From contig CP033051.1 of NCBI GenBank assembly GCA_003667865.1, positions 2,692,501-2,756,500 of the forward strand: 64,000 bases of DNA, in the 5' to 3' direction. This stretch comes from Rossellomorea marisflavi (GTDB lineage: Bacteria; Bacillota; Bacilli; Bacillales; Bacillaceae_B). The position numbers and the translations under genes were made by a program. Shown piece after piece: positions 10,078-19,516 of this stretch. Below the pieces are notes generated by a model, which saw only the letters and a program-made list of their open reading frames with translations, ran no database searches and was not told the origin of the DNA. Numbering within the stretch: position 1 is the stretch's first letter; each line of letters begins with the position of its first letter.

Positions 10078-10131
10078 AGTTGATTTCCGCTCCAGGTGTT
10101 TGACTCCCGCTCTTCGGAAAGCAACGTCCTT
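10078..10131 (+). repeat. Degraded copy of the GC-rich Bacillaceae dispersed repeat
   Basis: GAGTTGATTTCCGCTCCAGG, then TTGACTCCCGC and CGGAAAGCAAC, match the ends and middle of the full copies near 26 kb and 53.7 kb, but the central arm is deleted. Confidence 0.65.
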
Positions 10132-10157
10132 AAAATTAAAAAAGATATAGAACTACA

Positions 10158-10194
10158 AAAAAAGACTACCGAATAATAGTATTCAATAGTCTTT
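10158..10194 (-). terminator. Terminator of cwlQ
   Basis: AAAGACTA pairs with TAGTCTTT, with further AT pairing inside, and a T-rich tail follows on the minus strand. Confidence 0.75.
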
Positions 10195-10214
10195 ATCTAA
10201 AAAAAATTGTTTTA

Positions 10215-10859
10215 TTAAGCATAGTAGCTATCCATTACTTTACGTACATAGTTCGTTGTTTCTTTAAAAGGTGGAATTCCATTGTATTTGTCTACATTTC
10301 CTGGACCAGCGTTGTACGCTGCTAGGGCTAACTTTATATCACCATCGTAACGGTTAAGCATTTGGCTTAGGTATTTGGTACCGCCCATAATATTTTGTTC
10401 AGGATCAAAGATGTTCGTAACACCTAGTCCTCTTGCTGTACTAGGCATTAACTGCATTAGACCTGATGCACCAGCATGGCTGACTGCGTTTGAGTTAAAA
10501 TTGGACTCTTGCTTAATGACAGACTTGATTAAGTTAACAGGTACGTTGTATTTATCAGCCGCTCTAGCAATAATATCTTCAAGTTCAGATGGAGCTTTAA
10601 AGCTTTTCTGATTGTATTGAGGAGCTATTGTTGAGACTGGTGGTAGATTACTTGTACTTGAATAGACTTGTTTCATATCAAGTAGTTTCTGAATGCTGCC
10701 AAGTGATTGGCTGGTAGATGTTTGTGAGGAAGCGCTCAATAATGCTTCGTTTAATAAGTTCTGAAACATTCCCGTATTCAAAGAAGAATCTGATTTGCTA
10801 GAAGAAAAGCCTTCTAGTGCTTGTAGTTCAAATATTAACTTCATTTGTTGAATGTTCAT
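10215..10859 (-). CDS. cwlQ: CwlQ (YjbJ), lytic transglycosylase
   Basis: A 214-residue cell-wall enzyme. The C-terminal SLT domain (about residues 90-210) carries the catalytic Glu in [14 protein letters not shown], then [17 protein letters not shown] and [10 protein letters not shown], all diagnostic. The first 90 residues are Ser/Gln-rich and disordered. There is no signal peptide, as in B. subtilis CwlQ, which has both muramidase and transglycosylase activity. AAGGAGA precedes the ATG. Confidence 0.93.
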   Translation of the reverse strand: MNIQQMKLIFELQALEGFSSSKSDSSLNTGMFQNLLNEALLSASSQTSTSQSLGSIQKLLDMKQVYSSTSNLPPVSTIAPQYNQKSFKAPSELEDIIARAADKYNVPVNLIKSVIKQESNFNSNAVSHAGASGLMQLMPSTARGLGVTNIFDPEQNIMGGTKYLSQMLNRYDGDIKLALAAYNAGPGNVDKYNGIPPFKETTNYVRKVMDSYYA

Positions 10860-10877
10860 ATCTGTTCTCCTTAGGAT

Positions 10878-11465
10878 CTATATTTGTGAACCTTTAACTC
10901 GTTCATTATAAAATCTTTTTATTTTGTTTTCTGTTTTTCGTAAGGGTATCTCCATTTCAGTTAATAAGCTGTGGAATAGTTCTTTACCCTTTTCATAATC
11001 AGATACTTCATATTCTAGCTCAAAATCTACTTTATTTAAATAGGAACTTCTATCAAAAACAAGCAACCCATTCTCAAACTCAGTCTCAGCGCGGTCTGTA
11101 GACAATGTACCGAAATGTTGTAAACTTTTGGTAGGTAGATTCATTGCGGTAAATTCGTCAAAAACCTCACCAACTGGGAATTCACTACTATGTAAAAAGC
11201 GTTGAGCTTCTATCTCTGTTATCGGTTGATTTGTTTCTAGTATCCCTTTCTCAACAGGTGCTTTTAGTGTTAGGGTATACTGATTGTTTTTGTGTCGAAT
11301 TCTCAATGCTACTCCATTTTCTTTTAGTGCAAAATCTGAAGTATCAAAATAATGATTATCCTGACTTTGGAAGGAAGAAGAGGCTATTTTAAAATGGTGC
11401 TGTAAAGCTGAAAACTCTTCTTCCGTTAGTAAATTTTTAAATTCGATTTCTAATTCTTTTGCCAT
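10878..11465 (-). CDS. yjbK: CYTH-domain protein YjbK
   Basis: A 195-residue protein with the CYTH signature ExExK at the N-terminus (ELEIEFK) and repeated charged strands (ALRIRHKNNQYTLTLKAP, AETEFENGLLVFDRS) that line the triphosphate tunnel. It is likely an inorganic or nucleoside triphosphatase using Mg2+. The ATG at 11465 follows TAGGAGTG; an upstream in-frame ATG would overlap the promoter area of yjbL. It lies divergent from yjbL and 18 bases before cwlQ, with which it probably forms an operon. Confidence 0.88.
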   Translation of the reverse strand: MAKELEIEFKNLLTEEEFSALQHHFKIASSSFQSQDNHYFDTSDFALKENGVALRIRHKNNQYTLTLKAPVEKGILETNQPITEIEAQRFLHSSEFPVGEVFDEFTAMNLPTKSLQHFGTLSTDRAETEFENGLLVFDRSSYLNKVDFELEYEVSDYEKGKELFHSLLTEMEIPLRKTENKIKRFYNERVKGSQI

Positions 11466-11599
11466 TTGATTCACTCCTATTTGCTTTATCACCAATATTA
11501 TTATCGCTTCTTCGGGTGTTAACTTCAATCTTTAGATGAATGATACAGACTTGTGTTAAAATAGATTCGTACTGTGGTATAGGAAGGATGAACAGTTTG

Positions 11600-11965
11600 A
11601 TGAGAAAGAAAATACATATTAATGAAACTGAATTAACAAATGGAACATTATATCTACATACGTTGGATTCAATTGACACTCTTCAAGAGGTTGGTCAATT
11701 AATTGCAGATTCAGAAGCTTTTGCATTTGTTTATTTATTAGAAGACAGTGAAGAATATGTGTATGTTTATTTAGAAGAATCGACATGGACTTCATTAAAG
11801 GAACTTTTAACAAATAAGGATAAAGTATATCTTAAAAATAATGAAAATCACTTAGAGCTAAAACATTTTTATGATGAGCTTGATTATCTCATTTCTAATA
11901 TTGAGGGAAATGGAAATTACGGTGAGGAAATGGTTAGTAAAGTAGAATCTGTATTTATTAAATAG
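11600..11965 (+). CDS. yjbL: YjbL, UPF0738 family protein
   Basis: About 121 residues, acidic, with strand-rich sequence (INETELTNGTLYLHTLDSI, AFVYLLEDSEEYVYVYLEE). Function is unknown in the family. AGGAAGG ends at 11587, so the ATG at 11588 is too close; TTG at 11597 or ATG at 11600 fits better. It precedes the small alarmone synthetase as in B. subtilis. Confidence 0.8.
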   Translation: MRKKIHINETELTNGTLYLHTLDSIDTLQEVGQLIADSEAFAFVYLLEDSEEYVYVYLEESTWTSLKELLTNKDKVYLKNNENHLELKHFYDELDYLISNIEGNGNYGEEMVSKVESVFIK

Positions 11966-11997
11966 TAGTTGCAGTGTTCCTTTGAGAGGTGAACATA

Positions 11998-12639
11998 ATG
12001 AATCATTGGGATCAATTTCTAGGTCCATATAAACAAGCTGTTGATGAATTAAAGATAAAATTAAAAAGTATGAGAGCAGAATTTGAATTACTCGATGCTC
12101 ACTCTCCTATAGAATTTGTTACTGGAAGAGTAAAACCAATTGCTAGTATTTTAGATAAAGCAAATCATAAAAATATACGCTTAGAAGAAATTGAAACAGA
12201 GATGCAGGATATAGCGGGAATGCGCATCATGTGTCAATTTGTTGATGATATTCATGTAGTAGTTGATCGATTAAGAGTACGTAATGATTTTCGAGTCATA
12301 GAAGAAAGAGATTACATCTCACATAAAAAACATAGTGGATACCGTTCCTATCATGTTGTAATTGAGTATCCTGTTCAAACAATACATGGTGAGAAGAAGA
12401 TTTTAGCTGAAATACAGATTCGGACATTGGCAATGAATTTTTGGGCAACGATTGAACATTCCTTAAATTATAAATATAGGGGACAATTTCCGGAGGAGAT
12501 CCGTGTGCGTCTACAACGAGCTGCAGAAGCTGCTTTCAGACTAGATGAAGAAATGTCACTTATCCGTGAAGAAATCACAGAAGCACAAGCATTTTTCACG
12601 CAAAAAAAAGAAAAGCATAAAAAAACAAACAGAAAATAA
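11998..12639 (+). CDS. yjbM: Small alarmone synthetase YjbM (RelQ/SAS1)
   Basis: A 213-residue (p)ppGpp synthetase. RelA/SpoT synthetase motifs are complete: GRVKPIASILDK, the Mg-binding DIAGMR, the G-loop KHSGYRSYH and EIQIRTLAMNFWATIEHSLNYKY. The C-terminus is a short Lys-rich helix. It works as a tetramer in B. subtilis and can be stimulated by pppGpp. GAGAGGTG precedes the ATG at 11998. nadK follows after about 130 bases in the same direction. Note that a quite different RelA/SpoT-like gene lies in the island at 45.6 kb. Confidence 0.93.
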   Translation: MNHWDQFLGPYKQAVDELKIKLKSMRAEFELLDAHSPIEFVTGRVKPIASILDKANHKNIRLEEIETEMQDIAGMRIMCQFVDDIHVVVDRLRVRNDFRVIEERDYISHKKHSGYRSYHVVIEYPVQTIHGEKKILAEIQIRTLAMNFWATIEHSLNYKYRGQFPEEIRVRLQRAAEAAFRLDEEMSLIREEITEAQAFFTQKKEKHKKTNRK

Positions 12640-12769
12640 GAATCGAAAATTAGTGCCTATTCATGTGGATGTATCGAGTGAGAATGGTATTGTACGTCAT
12701 GGTTATTCACTACATAAGCATAAAAATTTAAGGGCTGTATAAAAAAGTAAATGAAAAAGGGTGTATAAG

Positions 12770-13567
12770 ATGAAGTTTGCGATTACTTCCAAAGGTGATT
12801 CAAATTCCAATACATTAATGCATAAAATGCGTTCTTATTTACAAGATTTTGATCTTATATATGATGAGGACCAACCAGATATTGTTATTTCTGTAGGTGG
12901 GGATGGTACTTTATTATATGCGTTTCATCGTTACAGCTCTAGGCTTTCAAAAACTGCATTTGTAGGTGTGCATACAGGGCATTTAGGTTTTTATGCAGAT
13001 TGGGTTCCAGAAGAAATTGAAAAGCTCGTAATTGCTATAGCAAAAACACCTTATCAAGTTATTGAATACCCACTGCTTGAAACGATTATTCGCTATCAGC
13101 ATGGTGGTAAAGAAACACGTTACTTAGCTTTAAATGAATCTACTGTCAAGAGCGTTGAGGGAACGCTTGTGATGGATGTAGAGATTCGAGGACAGCATTT
13201 TGAACGTTTCAGAGGAGATGGCTTATGCCTTTCAACTCCTTCGGGGAGTACTGCTTATAATAAGGCACTTGGGGGAGCGATTATCCATCCATCAATTCCA
13301 GCGATTCAACTAGCTGAAATGGCTTCAATTAATAATCGTGTTTTTAGAACGATTGGATCCCCATTAATATTGCCTGACCACCATACATGTATGTTGAAGC
13401 CAGTTAATGGACCAGACTTCATGGTGACCATTGATCATTTAACGTTATTACACAAGGATGTAAAATCCATTCAATACCGTGTTGCGAATGAGAAAATACG
13501 ATTTGCTCGTTTTAGACCTTTTCCGTTTTGGAAGAGAGTTCATGATTCGTTTGTGGGTCAAGAATAA
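12770..13567 (+). CDS. nadK: NAD kinase
   Basis: A 265-residue enzyme that phosphorylates NAD to NADP. The GGDGT motif sits at residues 43-47 with the catalytic Asp45, and the second motif [15 protein letters not shown] is present. Length equals B. subtilis PpnK/NadF (yjbN). The site upstream of 12770 (GGTG) is weak. A 14-bp inverted repeat spans the end of the gene. Confidence 0.95.
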   Translation: MKFAITSKGDSNSNTLMHKMRSYLQDFDLIYDEDQPDIVISVGGDGTLLYAFHRYSSRLSKTAFVGVHTGHLGFYADWVPEEIEKLVIAIAKTPYQVIEYPLLETIIRYQHGGKETRYLALNESTVKSVEGTLVMDVEIRGQHFERFRGDGLCLSTPSGSTAYNKALGGAIIHPSIPAIQLAEMASINNRVFRTIGSPLILPDHHTCMLKPVNGPDFMVTIDHLTLLHKDVKSIQYRVANEKIRFARFRPFPFWKRVHDSFVGQE

Positions 13568-13584
13568 TATCAAACGAATCATGA
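13540..13584 (+). repeat. 14-bp inverted repeat across the nadK stop codon
   Basis: TCATGATTCGTTTG (13540-13553) is perfectly complementary to 13571-13584 with a 17-nt loop. No T-run follows, so it is more likely an mRNA processing or attenuation hairpin between nadK and yjbO than a full terminator. Confidence 0.6.
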
Positions 13585-13624
13585 CATTTTGGAATTTTAC
13601 AGCAAAGGACCGAGAGAACATTTT

Positions 13625-14515
13625 ATGAAACCTTTTTCTTTACAATGGATGATCACAAAGGAATGGGAAGGGATGTTCATTCGAGAATTTCTATCTAAGC
13701 ATCATATTTCTCGAAGAACATTGATTAATGTTAAGTTTGAAGGTGGAACCATTACATTAAATGGGAACCAAGTAAATGTAAAAGAAAGACTAAAGTCTGG
13801 TGATGTATTGACGGTTGATTTTCCTATTGAACGACGAAGTGATGGGATGTTACCTGATGATATGACACTTTGTATTGTATATGAGGATGATTATGTTCTT
13901 GTCATTGAAAAGCCAGCTGGAATGAATACAATTCCATCTAGAGAGCATCCACGTAGAAGCCTTGCTAATGGAATTACAGCATACTATGAAAAAAACGAGA
14001 TTCCTTCCACCGTTCATATTGTTACAAGGCTCGATCGCGATACATCGGGTCTTGTACTAGTTGCCAAAAACAGATACATTCATCATCTATTTGGGTTACA
14101 GCAGCAACAAAGAATGGTGAAAAGGATGTATGAAGCATTTGCTGAGGGTGTATTTGTAAAGCAAACCGACACTGTAGAATTTCCGATCGGTAGAAAAGAT
14201 ACAAGTATAATTGAGCGGGAAGTACGCGAAGACGGTCAATATGCCTGTACACGTTTTCAGGTGTTAGAACAGTTTAGAGAGTACGCTCATCTTTCACTTA
14301 CTTTAGAAACAGGCAGAACACACCAAATTCGTGTTCATATGTCACATATAGATCACCCTTTGGTTGGGGATGATCTATATGGAGGGAGTCGTCAATTTAT
14401 TGATCGACAAGCATTGCATTGTTGTTCACTTGCGTTTTTTCATCCAATTAAGGAGGAGTGGTTTCAATTTACGTCGTCACTCCCTAATGATTTGCAGCAA
14501 TTACTGGAATTATAA
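13625..14515 (+). CDS. yjbO: RluD-type pseudouridine synthase YjbO
   Basis: A 296-residue RNA-modifying enzyme of the RluA/RluD family that isomerises uridine, probably in 23S rRNA. The catalytic Asp137 lies in TRLDRDTSGLVL; ETGRTHQIRVHM and HPLVGDDLYGG are standard. The first 75 residues form an S4-like RNA-binding segment. ATG at 13625 is chosen with the weak site GAGAG; an upstream TTG has no better site. It follows nadK as in B. subtilis. Confidence 0.9.
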   Translation: MKPFSLQWMITKEWEGMFIREFLSKHHISRRTLINVKFEGGTITLNGNQVNVKERLKSGDVLTVDFPIERRSDGMLPDDMTLCIVYEDDYVLVIEKPAGMNTIPSREHPRRSLANGITAYYEKNEIPSTVHIVTRLDRDTSGLVLVAKNRYIHHLFGLQQQQRMVKRMYEAFAEGVFVKQTDTVEFPIGRKDTSIIEREVREDGQYACTRFQVLEQFREYAHLSLTLETGRTHQIRVHMSHIDHPLVGDDLYGGSRQFIDRQALHCCSLAFFHPIKEEWFQFTSSLPNDLQQLLEL

Positions 14516-14517
14516 TG

Positions 14518-14561
14518 TTACGATGTTATCCGCTAAAATTATTTGTGAGATGACATCGTAA
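14518..14561. terminator. Hairpin between convergent yjbO and prpE
   Basis: A 13-bp stem with one wobble (TTACGATGTTATC with GATGACATCGTAA) fills the space between the stops. There is no T-tract, so termination strength is doubtful. Confidence 0.5.
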
Positions 14562-14563
14562 TG

Positions 14564-15301
14564 TTACGTAAAGCTTCTAAATTTTTCTTCAACATATACG
14601 AGTGAAGAGGATACACTAACAATCTCCATAGAAGGGTATCGTACTGCAGTTAATTTGCCTCCAAAAACAGCTCCTGTATCAATATTTATTGTGTTGTTGA
14701 CAATTCTTGGTTCTTTTACAGGTGTATGTCCATATACAATCAAAGCCTTCCCTTTGTATTCTTGAGCCCAATCGTTGCGAACAGGAGTCCCATCCTTGTT
14801 TGTTTCACCAGTTATATCACCGTATAATACAAAGGTTTTTACTTTTTTATTGTGCTTCCCAATCAACTCTTCGTTGATTCCGGCATGAGCAATGACAAGT
14901 TTATTGTGATCTAATATCCTATATAATGGTGATTGTTCATACAACTCAATGAACTTACTCTTTATTTCCTCTTTTTTTTGATGTGGTAGAGCCGAGTATT
15001 CCTCTACAGTTGTTTCTAGCCCATGTGTTAGTTGAACTTTGTTTCCTAGAAAGTATCGGTACAGTTTATTGCAATGATTACCAGGCACATAGTAGACCTT
15101 GTGATTTTTATATAAGCTCCAGACAACTTCTATAACCTTTAATGAATTTGGACCTCGATCTGTAAGGTCACCGACTAAGCCAATGACACGACCCTCTGGA
15201 TGAAGAGGATATCCATTTTCCCATGTATACCCCAACTGATTTGTTAACTGAACAAATTCATCGTAACATCCGTGGATATCTCCAATGATATCAACCTGCA
15301 A
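14564..15301 (-). CDS. prpE: PrpE, bis(5'-nucleosyl)-tetraphosphatase / protein phosphatase
   Basis: A 245-residue metallophosphatase with the full family signature: GDIHG, GDLTDRG and GNHCNK, then AHAG and the later YGHT. B. subtilis PrpE splits diadenosine tetraphosphate and is linked to spore germination. The start is TTG at 15299-15301, six bases after GGAGGG; this gives [11 protein letters not shown] and the usual length. The GTG just upstream is too close to the site. Confidence 0.92.
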   Translation of the reverse strand: MQVDIIGDIHGCYDEFVQLTNQLGYTWENGYPLHPEGRVIGLVGDLTDRGPNSLKVIEVVWSLYKNHKVYYVPGNHCNKLYRYFLGNKVQLTHGLETTVEEYSALPHQKKEEIKSKFIELYEQSPLYRILDHNKLVIAHAGINEELIGKHNKKVKTFVLYGDITGETNKDGTPVRNDWAQEYKGKALIVYGHTPVKEPRIVNNTINIDTGAVFGGKLTAVRYPSMEIVSVSSSLVYVEEKFRSFT

Positions 15302-15537
15302 CACAATCCCTCCACCTATTTTAATAAGTATTTTTATAGTAACCAATTTTCATTTAATCTAAAAGAAAGAAAATAGGACTGTAGCATAATTTCCTTCGAT
15401 TTTAGTACTCTCTTCTTTTCACCCTTGTGTTGTACATTAATGTTTAGGGTGTGACAGTTTTTAGGGGAGACAATTTAGTCATCTTTTGCTAGTATAGTAA
15501 CGACTACACGATAATACATTTGAAAGGAGGGTGCCGA

Positions 15538-16914
15538 ATGTCAGAAGTTAATAACGAAAGAGATAAAGATTTTATTGATGAAGAGCTTCTCATTCAAGCC
15601 CTTCAAGAAGGAAATCTTGAATTGTTTAGAAATGAATTTATTGATCTTCTTTCATACGACAAGGCAAGGTTCTACTCAAAGTTAGATGATGAGTTAAGAA
15701 ATAGGTTATATCAATATCTTTCTCCAGAAGAAATGGCAGAGTTATTTGAAAGTCTTGATATAGAGGATGAAAATTATCAAGATCTGCTAGCCGAGATGTC
15801 TCCAATATATGCAGCGGAAATGTTATCAAATATGTATGCAGACGATGCTGTTGACGTCTTGAATGAGTTAGATAAAGAACAGGTAGTAAGCTACTTAACG
15901 ATTATGGATGATGAATCGGCTAAAGAAATTAAAGAGCTCCTTCACTATGAGGAATATACAGCGGGAAGTATTATGACAACAGAGTTTGTCTCTATTTCTG
16001 CCAATCAGACGGTTCGCTCTGCTATGTATATTCTTAAAAATGAAGCACCTGACGCTGAAACAATCTATTATTTATATGTAATAGATGATGATAAGAAATT
16101 AGTAGGTGTTATCTCACTTAGGGACTTAATTATAAGCAATGATGAAACGATGATTGATGAGATTATGAATGACCGTGTTATGTCTGTTTCTGTGAGTGAA
16201 GATCAGGAATCCGTCGCGAGAAAAATGAAGGACTATGATTTCTTAGCACTTCCTGTGGTAGACTTTCAAGACCATTTACTTGGAATTATTACAGTTGATG
16301 ATATTATAGATGTTATGGAAGAAGAAGCTTCTGATGATTACTCGAAATTAGCGGGGGTTGCGGATCTTGATTCCGTTGACCGAAATCCTTTAACAGCTGC
16401 AAAGAAAAGACTGCCTTGGCTCATAGCTTTATTATTCTTAGGTATGTTTACTGCCAGCCTTATTGGTCGCTTTGAGGAAACTTTAGATAAAGTAGCAATA
16501 TTAGCGGTATTTATTCCCCTTATTGCCGGAATGGCTGGAAATACTGGGACACAAGCATTAGCAGTCGCTGTTAGAGGAATCGCAACGGGAGATATTGAAA
16601 ATGATACCATTTGGAAGCTAATAGTACGTGAAGCGGGTACAGGTCTAATTACCGGGACGAGCTGCGGAATTGTAGTCACAATCATCGTCTATGTATGGAA
16701 AGAGATGTTTTTCCTAGGTGTATTGGTAGGGGTATCTGTTTTGGTTTCACTCTTTGTCGCTACATTGGCTGGTACATTAGTTCCTTTGCTTATGCACAAG
16801 CTAAAGGTAGATCCAGCTGTTGCATCAGGGCCATTTATTACGACCATTAACGATATTATAAGTATTTTAATATACTTCGGATTGGCCACATTATTTATGA
16901 ATTATTTAATATAA
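15538..16914 (+). CDS. mgtE: MgtE magnesium transporter
   Basis: A 458-residue homodimeric Mg2+ channel. The order is the N-domain of Mg-sensing helices (about 10-130), two CBS domains (about 135-260, TAGSIMTTEFVSI and MNDRVMSVSV), the plug helix, and five membrane segments from about 285, with the pore sequence GNTGTQ visible (MAGNTGTQALA). The site AAAGGAGGG precedes the ATG. No M-box riboswitch was recognised in the 230 bases upstream. It probably forms an operon with the antiporter 15 bases downstream. Confidence 0.95.
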   Translation: MSEVNNERDKDFIDEELLIQALQEGNLELFRNEFIDLLSYDKARFYSKLDDELRNRLYQYLSPEEMAELFESLDIEDENYQDLLAEMSPIYAAEMLSNMYADDAVDVLNELDKEQVVSYLTIMDDESAKEIKELLHYEEYTAGSIMTTEFVSISANQTVRSAMYILKNEAPDAETIYYLYVIDDDKKLVGVISLRDLIISNDETMIDEIMNDRVMSVSVSEDQESVARKMKDYDFLALPVVDFQDHLLGIITVDDIIDVMEEEASDDYSKLAGVADLDSVDRNPLTAAKKRLPWLIALLFLGMFTASLIGRFEETLDKVAILAVFIPLIAGMAGNTGTQALAVAVRGIATGDIENDTIWKLIVREAGTGLITGTSCGIVVTIIVYVWKEMFFLGVLVGVSVLVSLFVATLAGTLVPLLMHKLKVDPAVASGPFITTINDIISILIYFGLATLFMNYLI

Positions 16915-16929
16915 AAGGGGGAAGAGAAC

Positions 16930-18792
16930 ATGGAACATGGTGCGTCGGTTACATCCCTTGTAATTGTCATTGTCTTTGCTTTTTTAACACCAATATTTTT
17001 ACACAGGTTTAAACTAAACTTTATTCCGGTAGTTATTGCTGAAATCATTGTAGGTCTTATTATCGGAAAAAGTGGTTTCGACATTGTAGAACAAGATGTT
17101 TGGCTTGAAACATTATCTACTTTAGGCTTCATTTTCTTAATGTTTTTAAGTGGATTAGAAATTGATTTTTCTGCATTTTCAGGTGGGAAAAAGAAAAAAG
17201 AAATTCTCAAGAGTGGTAAAGAGGAACCCAATCGACTATTTATATCAACCATAATTTTTATCGGTATATTCATTGTTTCGTTTGGTTTGTCTTATATCTT
17301 TGTATTAATTGGCTTAATAGAAAATGCGTTTCTAATGACTTTAATTATTTCAACGATTTCATTAGGCGTAGTTGTACCTACATTAAAAGAAGCCAATATA
17401 ATGAAAAGTGGCATTGGTCAGATTATTCTTCTAGTAGCGGTTATTGCTGATTTAGTAACAATGATTTTGTTAGCAGTTTTTGTTTCGCTATATGGAGAAG
17501 GTCACGGGAATATGTGGCTTCTGTTAATCCTATTTGCCGCAGGGGTATTGCTGTACTTTATTGCGAAACGGGTTCAAAACAACACGTTTATAAAAAGTCT
17601 ATCAACGGGTACAATCCAAATTGGAACTCGTGCTGTATTCACCTTAATTATTCTTTTAGTTGCACTATCAGAATCTGTAGGTGCTGAAAATATTTTAGGT
17701 GCCTTCCTTGCAGGTGTTCTAGTATCTTTACTTGGTCCAAACCAAGAGATGGTTCACAAGTTAGATTCCTTTGGATATGGATTCCTAATTCCAATTTTCT
17801 TCGTTATGATTGGAGTAGAATTGGATTTATGGTCATTACTGAGTGATCCTAAAATGATTGCACTTATACCACTTCTTTTAGTAGCACTGTTAATTTCAAA
17901 ACTAGTGCCTGTCTATTTATTAAGAATCTGGTATGATAATAAAACGACGATTGCTTCGGCATTTTTATTAACTTCAACACTTTCTTTAGTCATTGCGGCA
18001 GCGAAGATTGCTGAACGAATGGAAATTATCTCCGCTCAAATGAGTGGGACGCTCATACTAGTAGCTGTTATTTCCTGTGTAATTACACCTATTGTGTTTA
18101 AAAAGCTATTTCCTAGAGAAAGTGCAGAAGAGACACAATTACGTGTGGCGTTTATTGGAGCAAATCAGTTCACACTACCTGTATCCCGTGAATTAAAATC
18201 GGCGCTTTATGAGCCAATTCTATATCATACAAAACAGGATAAGTCTGATCGAACGATTGCAGATTCAGTCTTTAATGTTGTAGAAATTGATAATTATGAA
18301 GTCGAAACTCTTGAGAAGGATGATATTTTTCAAGCGGATATTATTGTCATCTCAACAGGGGACGATGAGACAAATGCAACATTAGCAGTATCAGCAAAGG
18401 AAAAAGGAGTAGACCGTGTTATTGTACGTATTGAAAGTCCGGATTTGGAGGAATCTCTACGTGAACAAGGGATTGAAGTCTTCTCTGTATTGCTTTCAAC
18501 AACAGCTTTATTACGCGCACTGATTGAATCACCGTCAGTGATAAATATATTAACGAATCAAGAAACATCACTGTATGAAATTCGTATGTTAAATGGTCAA
18601 TTCGAAGGAATGACATTGCGTAAATTCCCGTTTACTGGAGACGTTATTTTTGTTCGTATCTTCCGTGGAAAAGATTCTATTGTCCCACATGGTGATACCG
18701 AGCTTCATATTAATGACCGTCTTATTGTTACTGGTTCAAAAGAGTATGTTGATGAGCTTAAACGTGAAATTGAGTTCTGTGAATATTGTTAA
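16930..18792 (+). CDS. yjbQ: CPA2-type cation/proton antiporter with TrkA domains, YjbQ
   Basis: A 620-residue protein. Residues 1-395 hold about twelve membrane segments of a Na_H_Exchanger domain; 400-520 form a TrkA-N/RCK domain (LRVAFIGANQFTLPVSREL, a somewhat modified nucleotide-binding loop); 535-620 form TrkA-C. Such proteins extrude K+ or Na+ in exchange for protons. It follows mgtE with a 15-base gap. The site AAGGGGGAAGAG precedes the ATG. Confidence 0.9.
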   Translation: MEHGASVTSLVIVIVFAFLTPIFLHRFKLNFIPVVIAEIIVGLIIGKSGFDIVEQDVWLETLSTLGFIFLMFLSGLEIDFSAFSGGKKKKEILKSGKEEPNRLFISTIIFIGIFIVSFGLSYIFVLIGLIENAFLMTLIISTISLGVVVPTLKEANIMKSGIGQIILLVAVIADLVTMILLAVFVSLYGEGHGNMWLLLILFAAGVLLYFIAKRVQNNTFIKSLSTGTIQIGTRAVFTLIILLVALSESVGAENILGAFLAGVLVSLLGPNQEMVHKLDSFGYGFLIPIFFVMIGVELDLWSLLSDPKMIALIPLLLVALLISKLVPVYLLRIWYDNKTTIASAFLLTSTLSLVIAAAKIAERMEIISAQMSGTLILVAVISCVITPIVFKKLFPRESAEETQLRVAFIGANQFTLPVSRELKSALYEPILYHTKQDKSDRTIADSVFNVVEIDNYEVETLEKDDIFQADIIVISTGDDETNATLAVSAKEKGVDRVIVRIESPDLEESLREQGIEVFSVLLSTTALLRALIESPSVINILTNQETSLYEIRMLNGQFEGMTLRKFPFTGDVIFVRIFRGKDSIVPHGDTELHINDRLIVTGSKEYVDELKREIEFCEYC

Positions 18793-18796
18793 TTAC

Positions 18797-18851
18797 AAGG
18801 CTGGATATGACTATGTTTGTAACGTAGTTCATGTTCAGTCTTTTTTTTGTA
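18797..18851 (+). terminator. Terminator after yjbQ
   Basis: An imperfect stem (GGCTGGATATGA with TTCATGTTCAGTC, plus an inner CTATG/CGTAG) is followed by T8. Confidence 0.7.
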
Positions 18852-18949
18852 TGTACGATTTTAGATTGACAATAGTCATTCTTTTCAAAATAGCCAATGA
18901 CAAGGTATAATGAAAGGAAAATACTGTTAATGAAGGAGCGGGCAAATAT

Positions 18950-19438
18950 ATGTGGGATAACAAAATTTCGGATATACGTACAAGTCTTTTGAAAAGCTTA
19001 CTTGTGTTAACAGATGAAAAGTTAAATCAAAAACCAAGTAAAAACGAATGGAGTATTGCTCAAATAGCATTACATCTTGCGGCAGCCGAAACAAGGTTTA
19101 TGACTTTGGCGATGGAATCTGCAGAGAATCCAGAAGCAGAAGAAGGGGCACTCGTAGACCTAAGTATATTTGAAGATCCTACCAAGAAGATGATAGCCCC
19201 TATTGAGCCACCTTCGGATTTTAGAACTAAAAAACAAGTAATGAATGCATTAAGTAAATCTAGAACACTGACAGATTCATTTCTAAAGAAATACACAAGT
19301 GCTGACCTTGAGGGGAAAATGATGAATCACCATCGATTTGGTATTATGCCCATTTGGCAAGTGTTTGAGATGCTTGGTAAACATGAAGAAAGACATATCC
19401 ATCAAATTGAACAGTGTAAAAAGAAGTTATTCTCGTAA
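18950..19438 (+). CDS. DinB-fold protein
   Basis: A 162-residue four-helix protein. Putative metal ligands are His42 (IALHLAAAE) and the pair His145/His149 in HEERHIHQ, the usual DinB triad spacing. Many DinB-like proteins are thiol-dependent transferases, but the role here is unknown. AAGGAGCGGG precedes the ATG. It stands between yjbQ and fabI as its own unit. Confidence 0.8.
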   Translation: MWDNKISDIRTSLLKSLLVLTDEKLNQKPSKNEWSIAQIALHLAAAETRFMTLAMESAENPEAEEGALVDLSIFEDPTKKMIAPIEPPSDFRTKKQVMNALSKSRTLTDSFLKKYTSADLEGKMMNHHRFGIMPIWQVFEMLGKHEERHIHQIEQCKKKLFS

Positions 19439-19470
19439 GGTTCTTTCCTTTTTAGTATAAATCATGTAAA

Positions 19471-19489
19471 ATTAGTATCAGGTACTAAT
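19471..19489 (+). promoter_or_regulatory. FapR operator upstream of fabI
   Basis: ATTAGTATCAGGTACTAAT is an almost perfect copy of the FapR palindrome (TTAGTACCNNGTACTAA type). FapR represses lipid-synthesis genes until malonyl-CoA releases it. The site is 28 bases before the fabI start. Confidence 0.88.
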
Positions 19490-19516
19490 AACATGTAATA
19501 GTAGGAGGATTTATTA

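Larger units (their letters stand above)
9816..10214. other. 400-base gap with a repeat remnant and a terminator
   Basis: It contains the divergent start region of yjbI, a degraded copy of the GC-rich dispersed repeat (10078-10131) and the cwlQ terminator. No gene is supported. Confidence 0.7.

Noticed and set aside
11998..12639. yjbM as a partner of the island RelA-like gene
   Set aside because: It is the conserved housekeeping alarmone synthetase in its usual place, far from the island and with all motifs intact.
12545..12742. A 65-codon Lys-rich frame at the end of yjbM
   Set aside because: It is mostly a shifted reading of yjbM and starts without a ribosome binding site.
15302..15537. 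Looked for an M-box magnesium riboswitch before mgtE
   Set aside because: The region lacks the conserved M-box segments and any leader terminator.
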